From NCBI RefSeq assembly GCF_030381805.1, contig NZ_JAUDRH010000025.1, forward strand, positions 1-64,000: a stretch of 64,000 nt of DNA, in the 5' to 3' direction. Shown here one piece after another: positions 16,515 through 26,400 of this stretch. The notes under the pieces were generated by a model. It saw only the letters and a list, made by a program, of their open reading frames with translations, made no database searches and had not been told where the DNA came from. The position numbers and the translations under genes were made by a program. The number at the start of each line of letters is the position of its first letter. Position 1 is the stretch's first letter. This stretch comes from Chlorogloeopsis sp. ULAP01 (GTDB taxonomy: Bacteria > Cyanobacteriota > Cyanobacteriia > Cyanobacteriales > Nostocaceae).

Positions 16515-18167
16515 ATGTCAAATATTTGGACACTCCTGATTGCCGATGATTGTGCAGAGGATCGAGAAATTTATCGCGAGTACCTTCTAAGCGATCCTCA
16601 TCAGTCTTACCAAATTTTGGAAGCTGCCTCAGCAGAGGTAGGACTTGAGCTTTGCCAAAAAAAACACTGTGATGCTATTCTACTTGACTTTTGTCTGCCG
16701 GATATGAGCGGACTTGAGTTTCTAGATGAACTAAAGCAACAACATTTAGAAGTCAAGCTTCCTGTGATCATGTTAACTGGACAAGGTGATGAGCGGGTTG
16801 CTGTACAAGCAATGAAACTGGGCGCTCAAGATTACTTGGTAAAACAACATCTGCAACCGGATGTGCTGCAACTGACTGTTCGTAATGCGATCCAAAAGTC
16901 ACACCTGCAAAACCAGTTCAGCAAGATGCAAAAACAACAGCAATTGGCTGCAACGATCGCTTTGCGTATTCGTCAATCATTCAACTTAGAACAAATATTA
17001 CAGACAACTGCCCAAGAAGTACAGCGACTGTTAGAGTGCGATCAGGTCACAATCTACCAAGTCATTTCCAATTCAGATCACAACTTCACAACCAAATCCG
17101 CTCCATTCAATCTCAAAAAACTATGTGAGGCTGGCTTTAGCATTTCCCGTGATCCACTTGAAAAATTCACGGCTTTTGTTGAGGAATTCCAAGCAAACAT
17201 AGAAAATAATATTCAAGCTTCAAGATTGGTTGCTCACACTCATAAGAAAGTTCCCAAAAAAACATATCTACTCGTTCCCATTTTATTGAATGACTCTGAG
17301 GAAACTTTTACTAAATTGTGGGGCTTGTTAGTTGCTTCTCAGAGTTTAGACAAGCGGCAGTGGCAACCAGATGAAATAGACATTCTCAATGAATTAGTAG
17401 AGCATCTAGCGAGTACTATTCATCAAGCAGAAAGATTTACTAAAGCACTTGTAGATTTGGAGAATCAAAAGCAACTCAACGCTTTTAAATCCCAGTTTGT
17501 CACAACTGTTTCTTGTGAATATCGAACTTTCTTAGCATCTATTCTGGCAGCCGCATCAACGCTTTTGCAACATCATCAAAAGTTGGATGAGTCGAGAAAT
17601 CAGCATTTCTTGGAGTTGATTGAAGACAAAGCCAGACAAATGAGTCAACTAGTAGATAACCTGCTGGTGATTGAGAAGCTTGAATTTGGCAAAGTAAGTT
17701 TTACACCGTTGCCATTTGAATTATTGCAATTCTTCTGTGACATTGTTGAAGAACACCGAAGAAAAATTAGCGATCGCCACCAATTAACTTTCAAAATTAC
17801 AGGGAATACAAGAGGCTTTTGGGGTGATCAGAAATTATTGCGCCCAATTATCGCTAACCTATTAGCCAATGCCATTAAATATTCCCCGGAAGGTGGAAAC
17901 ATTGAAGTTCACTTAATGGGAGCCGATTCCTATATTGTTTTTGAAGTCAAAGACGAGGGAATTGGTATACCAATCGAAGATCAACAAAACTTGTTGGCAT
18001 CTGTTAGTCATGGTAGTAACTTTGAAAAAATTCCCGCAACAGGCTTAGGATTATCCATTGTCAAAGCTTGTGTCGAGTTACATGGCGGTGAACTGAGGTT
18101 AGAAAGTCACCAGGAGCAAGGGACAAAGGTAACTGTCACTTTACCCAAGCGACCAACTCAAATTTAG
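16515..18167 (+). CDS. Receiver-GAF-kinase hybrid with Cys in place of the phospho-acceptor His
   Basis: 550 residues. Receiver domain at 1-125 with Asp11-Asp12, phospho-acceptor Asp58 (ILLDFCLPD), Thr in MLTGQGD and Lys in YLVKQH; GAF domain roughly 150-310; HisKA-like region 325-390; ATPase domain 430-545 with LLANAIKYSPEGG, DEGIGIP and ATGLGLSIVKA. The H-box reads VSCEYRTFLASIL where a His would precede E-x-R-T-P: residue 334 is Cys and the P is Phe. All ATPase boxes look intact, so the protein may bind ATP but not autophosphorylate in the usual way. Third gene of the phytochrome cluster, 234 bases after the Rcp1-like gene. A GGAGATTTCTCC hairpin at 16493-16504 lies over the likely ribosome site. 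Confidence 0.85.
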   Translation: MSNIWTLLIADDCAEDREIYREYLLSDPHQSYQILEAASAEVGLELCQKKHCDAILLDFCLPDMSGLEFLDELKQQHLEVKLPVIMLTGQGDERVAVQAMKLGAQDYLVKQHLQPDVLQLTVRNAIQKSHLQNQFSKMQKQQQLAATIALRIRQSFNLEQILQTTAQEVQRLLECDQVTIYQVISNSDHNFTTKSAPFNLKKLCEAGFSISRDPLEKFTAFVEEFQANIENNIQASRLVAHTHKKVPKKTYLLVPILLNDSEETFTKLWGLLVASQSLDKRQWQPDEIDILNELVEHLASTIHQAERFTKALVDLENQKQLNAFKSQFVTTVSCEYRTFLASILAAASTLLQHHQKLDESRNQHFLELIEDKARQMSQLVDNLLVIEKLEFGKVSFTPLPFELLQFFCDIVEEHRRKISDRHQLTFKITGNTRGFWGDQKLLRPIIANLLANAIKYSPEGGNIEVHLMGADSYIVFEVKDEGIGIPIEDQQNLLASVSHGSNFEKIPATGLGLSIVKACVELHGGELRLESHQEQGTKVTVTLPKRPTQI

Positions 18168-18501
18168 CATCCTGGACTGAGGAGAAAATAATAATATTTT
18201 TTTACAAAATGGTATAAACACTAAATACTTACACTGTAATGTTAAGAAAATGTAACATTTTCTGAAGTAATTACTTGAAATATGTAAATAAATATTTAAA
18301 TAATTAAAACAAACATAAAGATTAGCTAAACTTTTATCATTCTTTAGATTTCCTTAATATTCTGCTATCTGCACTTCCAATCAAGACTTTTGCGAGTATT
18401 CATACCCGTGGAATTTTTCTGAATTGGCAAGAAATAAACATGGATTTCCAAGAATAGTTTTTTAATTTCTTCTCAAAATCTCTAATTTTTCACAAGTTTC
18501 T
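18168..18501. promoter_or_regulatory. AT-rich upstream region with a perfect palindrome
   Basis: 334 bases without a gene. AGAAAATG-TAA-CATTTTCT (18245-18263) is a perfect 8-bp-arm inverted repeat, the size of a dimeric regulator site; it lies about 240 bases before the small gene at 18502 that leads into glgC. Nothing else recognisable. Confidence 0.35.
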
Positions 18502-18666
18502 ATGACTATCATTCCAGGTACACTCGTCCAACTCCCCAATGGGAGTAACGGTATTGTTATTCCTTCTACTTGGTGGAAACCTGGTCGTGTTTTAGTAAAA
18601 ATGCGACGTGGTAAGAGACGATGGTTCAAAGTCGATGAGTGTACTCTCATCCGCTCAAACTATTGA
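18502..18666 (+). CDS. Small basic conserved-looking protein (54 aa)
   Basis: Starts MTIIPGTLVQLPNGSNGIVI and ends VDECTLIRSNY; a compact beta-rich pattern with a basic centre (VKMRRGKRRWFKV), reminiscent of small SH3-like or KOW-type barrels, though this is only an impression. It precedes glgC on the same strand (glgC start 73 bases downstream), so the two may be co-transcribed. The overlapping minus-strand frame 18462-18650 looks like a shadow. No function known to me. Confidence 0.6.
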   Translation: MTIIPGTLVQLPNGSNGIVIPSTWWKPGRVLVKMRRGKRRWFKVDECTLIRSNY

Positions 18667-18739
18667 ATACTATAGGACGATTGAGGCAAAAACTGAATTA
18701 GCCGATTTCGGAAGAATAAGAACTAGCAAAGAGGTTGCT

Positions 18740-20011
18740 GTGAAAAAAGTACTTGCAATAATTCTTGGTGGAGGTGCTGGTACCCGACTTTATCCTTTAA
18801 CTAAGCTCCGCGCCAAACCTGCTGTTCCTCTAGCAGGAAAATATCGCCTTATTGATATTCCTGTTAGTAACTGCATTAATTCCGAAATCTATAAAATTTA
18901 TGTGCTAACACAGTTTAATTCAGCATCTCTCAATCGTCACCTTTCCCATGCCTACAACTTTTCTGGCTTTTATGAAGGATTTGTGGAGGTTTTAGCTGCT
19001 CAACAAACTCCACAAAGTTCTAATTGGTTTCAAGGAACAGCCGATGCCGTACGTCAATATCTCTCGCTATTCCAAGAATGGGATACTAGCGAATATCTAA
19101 TTCTCTCAGGAGATCACCTATATCGCATGGATTACAGCAAATTTATACAGCGTCACCGGGAAACCAACGCTGATATAACGATCGCTGTTGTGCCAATGGA
19201 TGAAAAGCACGCCTCTGCCTTTGGCTTAATGAAGATGGATCGTGCTGGTAGAATTCTCAGCTTTAGCGAAAAACCCAAAGGTGAAGCATTGCAGTCAATG
19301 CGTGTTGACACAACTCTACTAGGATTAACTCCAGAAGGAGCCAGACAAAAGCCTTATATAGCCTCGATGGGGATTTATGTTTTTAAGCCAGAGGTGTTAG
19401 TAGATTTATTGGAGAAATTTCCTACTCAAACTGATTTTGGTAAAGAAATCATTCCAGCAGCTGCAACTACTCACAACATTCAGGCTTATTTATTTGATGG
19501 CTACTGGGAGGATATTGGCACGATTGAAGCATTTTATGAGGCAAATCTGGCACTGACTAAGCACCCACAACCACCATTCAGTTTCTACGATGAAAAAGCA
19601 CCCATTTACACTAGAGGGCGATCGCTACCCCCAAGCAAAATTCAGAATTGCCAAATCACCGATTCTATGATTGGGGAAGGTTGCATCATCAAAGATAGCC
19701 AGATTTATCACTCTGTTTTGGGCATTCGCACGCAAATTGAGGCAGGCTGCACAATTGAAGACACTTTAATCATGGGTGCAGATTACTATCAAACACATAC
19801 AAAGCCGGAGAGCGTACCTATTGGTATTGGAGCAAATACCATCATTCGTCGTGTGATCGTTGATAAAAATGCACGTATCGGTAGTAATGTAGAACTAATT
19901 AACAAACAACAAATTGAAGAAGCAGATCAGTCTGAGCGAGGCTTTTATATTAAGAGCGGCATCATTGTAATCTTAAAAAATGCCACAATTCCAGATGGAA
20001 CAGTAGTCTAG
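18740..20011 (+). CDS. glgC: Glucose-1-phosphate adenylyltransferase (ADP-glucose pyrophosphorylase), divergent paralogue
   Basis: About 423 residues from a GTG start with GAGG five bases ahead; the frame is open back to 18608 but that part overlaps the small upstream gene. N-terminal nucleotidyltransferase signature LGGGAGTRLYPLTKLRAKPA, then WFQGTADAVRQYL, LSGDHLYRMDY, FSEKPKGEAL and DYWEDIGTIEAFYEAN, followed by a left-handed beta-helix with hexapeptide-like turns to the C-terminus (FYIKSGIIVILKNATIPDGT). Makes ADP-glucose for glycogen synthase. Its sequence departs from the standard cyanobacterial GlgC at many usual positions (for example SFGLMK region and the C-terminal regulatory part), so it is likely a second copy. 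The position beside malQ, treS, glgX and treZY suggests a dedicated role in stress glucan/trehalose turnover. Confidence 0.9.
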   Translation: MKKVLAIILGGGAGTRLYPLTKLRAKPAVPLAGKYRLIDIPVSNCINSEIYKIYVLTQFNSASLNRHLSHAYNFSGFYEGFVEVLAAQQTPQSSNWFQGTADAVRQYLSLFQEWDTSEYLILSGDHLYRMDYSKFIQRHRETNADITIAVVPMDEKHASAFGLMKMDRAGRILSFSEKPKGEALQSMRVDTTLLGLTPEGARQKPYIASMGIYVFKPEVLVDLLEKFPTQTDFGKEIIPAAATTHNIQAYLFDGYWEDIGTIEAFYEANLALTKHPQPPFSFYDEKAPIYTRGRSLPPSKIQNCQITDSMIGEGCIIKDSQIYHSVLGIRTQIEAGCTIEDTLIMGADYYQTHTKPESVPIGIGANTIIRRVIVDKNARIGSNVELINKQQIEEADQSERGFYIKSGIIVILKNATIPDGTVV

Positions 20012-20639
20012 GATCTAGCGTTTGAACTAGACAACACTCAATAAAGCAAAATTACGTCTAATGTGAACTAGCTGAACTTACCTTGAGTCGCAGTAAATCT
20101 AATCAGCCACGCAAATTATGAGCGGTTGTAGTAAACCTTAAATTGTGGGGTGCGTTAAGCGCTGCTTTAACACACTGCATTTATTGGTGCGTTACGGCTA
20201 ATCTGACTCTCTTAAAAGCTCAAATCTCTACATAGCCGTAACACAACGGTAATAAAACGAGAACTCAGAGCGGCGGCTATTTAACAGAAGCCGCTTTGCG
20301 TCTACCGCCGAAGTGCGTTAGCTCCTCGCTCCAGGAGGCTCTGAAGTTCGGTGGGCAGAACATCTGACCTTTTTTACCTCCCTACTTAATATTAACTTTC
20401 TAATATAGCCTCTAGCCACGTAAATTATGAGCAGTTATATATCCGACTTTTATAAAAAGTTGGGGATTTGAACAGAAAAGTAGATAGATTGCAAAATCCA
20501 ATCTTTAAGTGATAACGCCACAGATAACATAGATGCACGTAGATAAATTATCTGTGTCTATTTGTAGTTGATGTATAAAATACATCAGACGTAAATAATA
20601 ATTTAATGATTAATGTTAACTATCCTAACACGAGCAACT
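20012..20639. repeat. Intergenic repeat cluster flanked by near-identical direct repeats
   Basis: No gene. Direct repeats CAGCCACGCAAATTATGAGC (20104-) and TAGCCACGTAAATTATGAGC (20413-) flank about 280 bases of interspersed repeat including GGTGCGTTA modules and a GCGGCGGCTATTTAAC/ACAGAAGCCGC hairpin. A hairpin ATCCGACTTTTATAAAAAGT.. (20441-20467) is the same family as the one after treY (36178-36208), in reverse orientation. Confidence 0.5.
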
Positions 20640-20888
20640 TCAACGTCTTTGAGGCGGAATGTGGGGAATAATAATGTAAGAATAGCCTGGATGAATAACA
20701 ATAAACTTGTCAACGCCGATATCTAAATCAGCTATTGCTTTCGCATCCTTCAGTATTGCTGCTCTTCTACCAGGAGTCTGGCAGTAGACGTAAATTGTTT
20801 TTGTTTCCGGAACAAAGCTTAAATGACAAACACCCCAAAAAGGGAATCTGTAAGCCAAGAACTGGGAAACAACTTGCATAAAGGTCAT
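20640..20888 (-). CDS. Small hypothetical protein coupled to a DUF1830 gene (82 aa)
   Basis: Starts MTFMQVVSQFLAYRFPFWGV; the rest alternates strand-like stretches (KTIYVYCQTPGRRAAIL, KFIVIHPGYSYIIIP). Its ATG immediately follows the TAA of the upstream DUF1830 gene (TAAATG), so the two are probably translated from one message. No family recognised. Soluble, no membrane segment. Confidence 0.6.
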   Translation of the reverse strand: MTFMQVVSQFLAYRFPFWGVCHLSFVPETKTIYVYCQTPGRRAAILKDAKAIADLDIGVDKFIVIHPGYSYIIIPHIPPQRR

Positions 20889-21170
20889 TTAGCAACAACC
20901 CCCAACCGATGTCAAGCTTAGAACTTGCAGTTGCCTACAATCGATGCGATCGCATAAAAGAGAACTCACCATCTCTCCTGTATAAATTTCCAGACAAGCA
21001 TTTGGTGGTGCTTTAAACATTAGCCGTTGCCCTGGAAACACAACACGCTCAAAAAACCAGCCTGGAATATTGGAGATGCGAGCAATTTGAACCTGGCTAG
21101 TGTTGTTGACAAAGTAACAGAGGATGTAATGAGAATCGTTGGACAGTGGTGGATTGAGTAGATGAGTCAT
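20889..21170 (-). CDS. DUF1830 domain protein
   Basis: 93 residues from ATG 21170 (MTHLLNPPLSND); a longer frame from GTG 21233 is possible. The core YILCYFVNNTSQVQIARISN then IPGWFFERVVFPGQRLMF and LEIYTGEM match the cyanobacteria-specific DUF1830 family as I remember it. Function unknown. First gene of a two-gene unit with the 82-residue protein. One copy of the recurring AT-rich motif lies about 165 bases upstream. Confidence 0.75.
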   Translation of the reverse strand: MTHLLNPPLSNDSHYILCYFVNNTSQVQIARISNIPGWFFERVVFPGQRLMFKAPPNACLEIYTGEMVSSLLCDRIDCRQLQVLSLTSVGGCC

Positions 21171-21731
21171 ATCTATAGCTTTTTTGAAAAATAGCGCCAA
21201 ACTCATTTGCGGTGAGACTGACGCTAAATCCACAGGGTTTTTATATTCAGGGTCTTTATAAAAGCTGACCCCGTTTGATAACGAAATTTAAGCTTATATT
21301 TAGATTTCCATCGAATTAGCAAAATTTCGTAATATTTAATATTTTCTTAAGATTTATGCTCCGGTACTTTTTCAGTACTGCGATACGATTACCTACCGTG
21401 TATACACAAGTCTATTTTTCTCATTACCATGTTCTGCATGGTGATGAAAATTGGAAGGCTCCGCCTCCTTTGCAGGCAGAGCCTCAACCATGGTTTCCCA
21501 GGCTCTAGCCTGGGAAAGAGAAAAAATGGGATTTGGGGGGGTGATTAAATCATTTGTGTGTACACCGTAGGATACGATTACAGACAGCAGCGTGAGAGCG
21601 ATCGCATAATTCAAAAACTAAACTAAAAGTGTAGTGCATGAGTTAATGTAGCGTACAACCCAAAAAATAAGGACGGGCATCCCACAAGATGGAATAATCT
21701 ATTTTCTGGTGTTCTCTGAAGTAACAAAAAC
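21171..21731. other. Intergenic region with a palindromic interspersed repeat
   Basis: 21334-21354 carries a third copy of the AT-rich motif seen at 13242 and 13306. 21441-21520 is an interspersed repeat including TTTCCCAGGCT-CT-AGCCTGGGAAA (21494-21517). A 73-codon minus-strand frame (21393-21614) starts with a hydrophobic stretch but most of it is translated repeat; I do not call it a gene. Confidence 0.45.
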
Positions 21732-23249
21732 TCAACGACTGTAAAGCTGTGTCATCTCCAACAATCGCTGACTTAATTCTGTAGTTAACTGTTGAGAACT
21801 GCTGTAACGCCAACGCCAGTTACCTGCATTCACACTTGGATCATTCATCCTGCCACTACCATCCAAACCCAAAATATCTTGGAGTGGAATAATTGCCAAA
21901 TCTGCAACCGAAGCTAAAGCCGTGCGGATGAATAGCCAATTGATTTCTTTAATTTCTTCCGGCGAAGCGTAACCAAAGTATTTTGAAACCATCTGCCTTT
22001 CTTGTGGTGTTGCCTGCTGCCACCAACCGATCGCAGTATCGTTATCGTGAGTACCTGGGTAAACTACACAATTTTTGACGTAATTGTGTAGCAGGTAAGC
22101 ATTGTCAGAATCACCGCTAAAAGCAAATTGTAAAATCCGCATACCTGGAAAATCAAAGCGATCGCGTAATTCTTCGACTTCTGGTGTAATAATTCCCAAA
22201 TCTTCTGCCATTACAGGTAAACTACCCAAAGTCTCACCGAGAGTTTCAAAAAATTCCACTCCTGGTGCTTTAATCCACTCGCCATTAATGGCTGTTTCTT
22301 CCCCCGCAGGTACTCGCCAGTAAGCTTCAAAACCCCGAAAATGGTCAATTCTAACAATGTCTACATATTGTAAGGTAGCCCGAAACCGCTCAATCCACCA
22401 AGCAAAGTTAGTTTGCTGCAACTTATCCCAATCGTAAACCGGATTTCCCCACAACTGTCCAGTGGCACTGAAATAGTCTGGCGGAACTCCGGCTATATAG
22501 GCAGGTGCTAAAGTCTGTGGATCGAGTTGAAAAATATCTGGAGTTGCCCACACATCTGCACTGTTATGGCAGACATAAATAGAGATATCGCCAACTATTT
22601 TAATATTTTTGTCATTGGCGTAAGTACGCAGTTTTGACCACTGCTGGAAGAATTTAAATTGTAGGAACTTGTGGTAGAAAATTTCTTCCTGAAATTTCTC
22701 AGTTGCAGCTTGCAAAGCACTGGGTTCGCGGCGGGCAAGAGTACTTTCCCAGTCACTCCAAGCTTTACCACCATTAGCTTCCAGTAGTGCCATAAATAAC
22801 ACGTAATCATCGAGCCAAGCCGACATCTCCCGACAAAATTGCTCAAACTCTGCGTTTGGTTGTTTACTCAAAGTTTGCTGAAAACGCTCAAACGCGAGGC
22901 GGAGAAATTTCGTTTTGTGAGGAATTACCGCATCAAAATTAACTCGCTGAGGATTTTGAGATTCACTTTCTGGTAAATTTGTCAATTCCTCCTTGGATAG
23001 TAAATTTTCTTTTACCAACTCCTCAAGACTAATTAACAGGGGATTGCCAGCGAAAGTACTAAAATTCATGATATATGGCGAGTGTTCGTAGCCTGTAGGC
23101 CCCAAAGGCAGTATTTGCCAGAGTTTTTGTCCACTCCTATCTAAAAAATCTACAAATTCATAGGCCGATTTACCTAAATCTCCAATTCCAAATTGGCTTG
23201 GTAAAGAAGTTGGGTGTAACAAAATTCCACTTGCTCTTGAAAAACTCAT
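21732..23249 (-). CDS. malQ: 4-alpha-glucanotransferase (amylomaltase)
   Basis: 505 residues, the usual length for the short bacterial GH77 type. Starts MSFSRASGILLHPTSLPSQF, with GIGDLGKSAYEFVDFL. GH77 catalytic elements: nucleophile Asp in IVRIDHFRGFEAYW, acid/base Glu in VMAEDLGIITPEV, transition-state Asp in YPGTHDNDTAIGWW. Transfers maltodextrin segments between glucans, releasing glucose; with GlgX it processes branch-derived maltodextrins. It is divergent from the treS-maltokinase gene across a 212-base spacer that must hold both promoters. Confidence 0.95.
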   Translation of the reverse strand: MSFSRASGILLHPTSLPSQFGIGDLGKSAYEFVDFLDRSGQKLWQILPLGPTGYEHSPYIMNFSTFAGNPLLISLEELVKENLLSKEELTNLPESESQNPQRVNFDAVIPHKTKFLRLAFERFQQTLSKQPNAEFEQFCREMSAWLDDYVLFMALLEANGGKAWSDWESTLARREPSALQAATEKFQEEIFYHKFLQFKFFQQWSKLRTYANDKNIKIVGDISIYVCHNSADVWATPDIFQLDPQTLAPAYIAGVPPDYFSATGQLWGNPVYDWDKLQQTNFAWWIERFRATLQYVDIVRIDHFRGFEAYWRVPAGEETAINGEWIKAPGVEFFETLGETLGSLPVMAEDLGIITPEVEELRDRFDFPGMRILQFAFSGDSDNAYLLHNYVKNCVVYPGTHDNDTAIGWWQQATPQERQMVSKYFGYASPEEIKEINWLFIRTALASVADLAIIPLQDILGLDGSGRMNDPSVNAGNWRWRYSSSQQLTTELSQRLLEMTQLYSR

Positions 23250-23461
23250 GAGACATTACTGAAAAGCATTTTCTTTATGTTTACAAAATACCGTTGCTAT
23301 TCTTGCCCCTCTTAAGAGAGAAGGTTTGGATGACTACTTGTGGTTATTATGTGCTGAAACCATATAAGCACATCGGACAAAATTTTTTGCTCAAAAAATT
23401 TTAAACAACACTAAGCAAGTCTGATGATTACAATAACTGAGGGAAATAAGCAGCATAGACT

Positions 23462-26400
23462 ATGCAACATCCATTATTAAAAGACGATCCACTTTGGTTT
23501 AAAGATGCGGTCATTTACGAAGTGCCTGTACGTGCTTTTGCTGATAGTGATGGTGATGGCATAGGCGACTTTCGTGGTTTAACAGAAAAATTAGATTATC
23601 TACAAGATTTGGGAGTAACGGCAATTTGGGTGTTGCCTTTTTTCCCTTCGCCACTGCGCGATGATGGCTATGACATTGCTGACTATACTAGTGTCAACCC
23701 CATCTATGGTAATCTGGAAGACTTTGAAGCTTTTTTAAGTGCAGCCCATGAGCGGGGCATTCGTGTCATTATTGAGTTGATCATCAACCATACCTCCGAC
23801 CAGCACCCTTGGTTTCAACGCGCTCGCCGCGCACCTGCGGGGAGTAAGGAAAGAGATTTTTACGTTTGGAGCGATACACCTGAGAAATACCAGGAAGCAC
23901 GAATTATCTTCAAAGACTTTGAAACCTCAAATTGGTCGTGGGATCCTATTGCTAAAGCATATTACTGGCATCGCTTCTATTCTCACCAGCCAGATTTGAA
24001 CTTTGAGAATCCAGAACTACAGCAAGCGTTATTTGATGTGGTGGATTTCTGGTTGGAGATGGGCGTTGATGGGCTGCGCTTAGATGCAGTGCCATATCTT
24101 TACGAACGTGAGGGAACTAACTGTGAAAATTTACCAGAAACCCACGCATTTTTAAAGAGACTGCGGCAGCACGCAGATGAAAAGTTTCCTAACCGGATGT
24201 TGTTGGCGGAAGCCAACCAATGGCCTGAAGATGCTGTGGAATATTACGGGGAAGGGGACGAATGTCACATGGATTTTCATTTCCCCTTGATGCCACGTTT
24301 GTATATGGCAGTACACATGGAGGACAGTTTCCCCATCATTGATATTTTACAGCAGACGCCGCGTATTCCTGATAATTGTCAGTGGGCATTATTTTTACGC
24401 AACCACGATGAACTGACTCTAGAAATGGTCAGCGATGAAGACCGGGACTATATGTATAAAGTCTACGCCCAAGACCCCCAAGCCCGGATCAATTTGGGTA
24501 TCCGTCGCCGTCTTGCGCCTTTGATGGGTAATAGCCGTCGCCGAATCGAGTTGATGAATGCTTTATTAATGTCCTTGCCAGGAACTCCTGTACTCTACTA
24601 CGGCGATGAAATTGGTATGGGGGACAATATTTATTTGGGCGATCGCAACGGTGTGCGTACTCCTATGCAGTGGAGTCCTGACAGAAATGGAGGTTTTAGT
24701 AGTGCAAATCCCCAAAAGCTGTTTTTACCAATTATTCTAGACCCGGAATACCACTTCGAGGCGATTAATGTGGAAGCACAAAGAGAAAACCCGAATTCTC
24801 TTTGGTGGTGGATGAAACGGTTGATTGCGATTAGGGGACGTTATCAAGCCTTTGGACGTGGTACTTTTGAGTTCTTGTATCCAGAAAACCGCAAAGTACT
24901 TGCTTTTACCCGCACCTATGACGGCGAACACATTTTAGTAATAGCAAACCTGTCACGCTTTGTCCAAACTGTGGAACTGGATCTATCTGCTTTTAATGGT
25001 TTGGTTCCTGTAGAAATTTTTGGTAGAACAGCTTTCCCTGCTATTGGCGAGTCTCCTTACTTCCTTTGTTTGGGGCCACACTCATTCTACTGGTTTACCC
25101 TGCAATTACAGCCGAGTAGCGTTGCCTGCACAATTAGAAATCCCAACCAGATACCAAAACTAGTAGTGAGTGGCAGGTGGCAAAATGTTTTTGTCAAAGG
25201 TGAAGCCAGAACAGCACTAGAAGCAACACTGCCAGATTTTTTGTGTAGTTGTGCTTGGTTTGATAGTAAAACACGAGTAATTCAATCTGCCCATATTACA
25301 GAAGCGATTCCCATCTCCTCTCAAGGCACTGAAGCTTATATTGTCTTGGTGCAATTGGACTTTACAGAAGGCGATCCCCAAACTTATGTCCTGACTTTGG
25401 CTTATGAAGCAGATGGTATGGGTGGTGATCGCTTCCGCACTAACACCGAACAGATAGTAGCCCAGATTTATATTCAGGGAAAAAATGAAGCAGGAGTGCT
25501 ATTTGCTGCTCTAGCAGACAAAGATTTTCTGAATATTCCCTTAGATGCGATCACCCATAACCGCATTTACAAAGGAATGATGGGCGAATTGGTAGCAACC
25601 AAAACAAAGGATTTTCCAGAAATTTTGAGTAACGTTACCGACAATGAAAGCGAAGTTAACCTAGAACCACATTTATTGAAAGGAGAGCATACCAACACAG
25701 GCATTATTTATGGCGATCGCCTCTTCTGCAAACTTTTCCGAAAAGTTGAGACGGGCATCAACCCTGATTTAGAACTTGGGCGTTTTCTTACCAAGACTTC
25801 AGCCAAAAAAGGCATACCCCAACTAGAAAATCTTGCTCCCGTGGTTGGAGCCTTAGAGTATCGTAGTAAAGGGGTTGAACCTATAACATTGGCTATATTA
25901 CGAACATACATCCCCGAAAGTAGCGATGCTTGGTCGTACACTTTAGACAACTTACGTGACTTTTTTGAGCAAGTACTGCCAAAACACGTAGATATCAATG
26001 ATATTGAGCTTCCTCCTTCCTTGCTACAAGCAGCATTAGATGTTCCGATCCCGGAAATGGCGCAAGAATTCATGGGGAATTATCTGCGCAGTGCCGAATT
26101 ATTAGGACAACGTACTGCCGAAATGCACATGGGCTTGGCATCCGATATGGATGATAACCAGTTTGCACCTGAGCCTTTTTCCTCTTTCTATCAGCGCTCA
26201 ATCTATCAATATATGCGCAATCAGGCAGGGCAGACGTTGCTACGATTGAACAAACTTTTGGTGCAATTACCTGCTGATGTCCAACCTCTCGCAAAAATGG
26301 TACTAAACCAGCGAGAGTTATTGTTAGGGCGCTTTCAGCAGATTTTGAATCAAAAAATTACTGCCATGCGGATTCGCTGTCACGGCAATTATTCTCTAGA

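Noticed and set aside
18608..18739. 44-codon upstream extension of glgC
   Set aside because: Overlaps the small gene at 18502-18666; the GTG at 18740 has a GAGG site and aligns with the usual GlgC start.
21393..21614. 73-codon minus-strand frame with hydrophobic start
   Set aside because: Two thirds is translated palindromic repeat (SQARAWETMVEALPAKEAEP).
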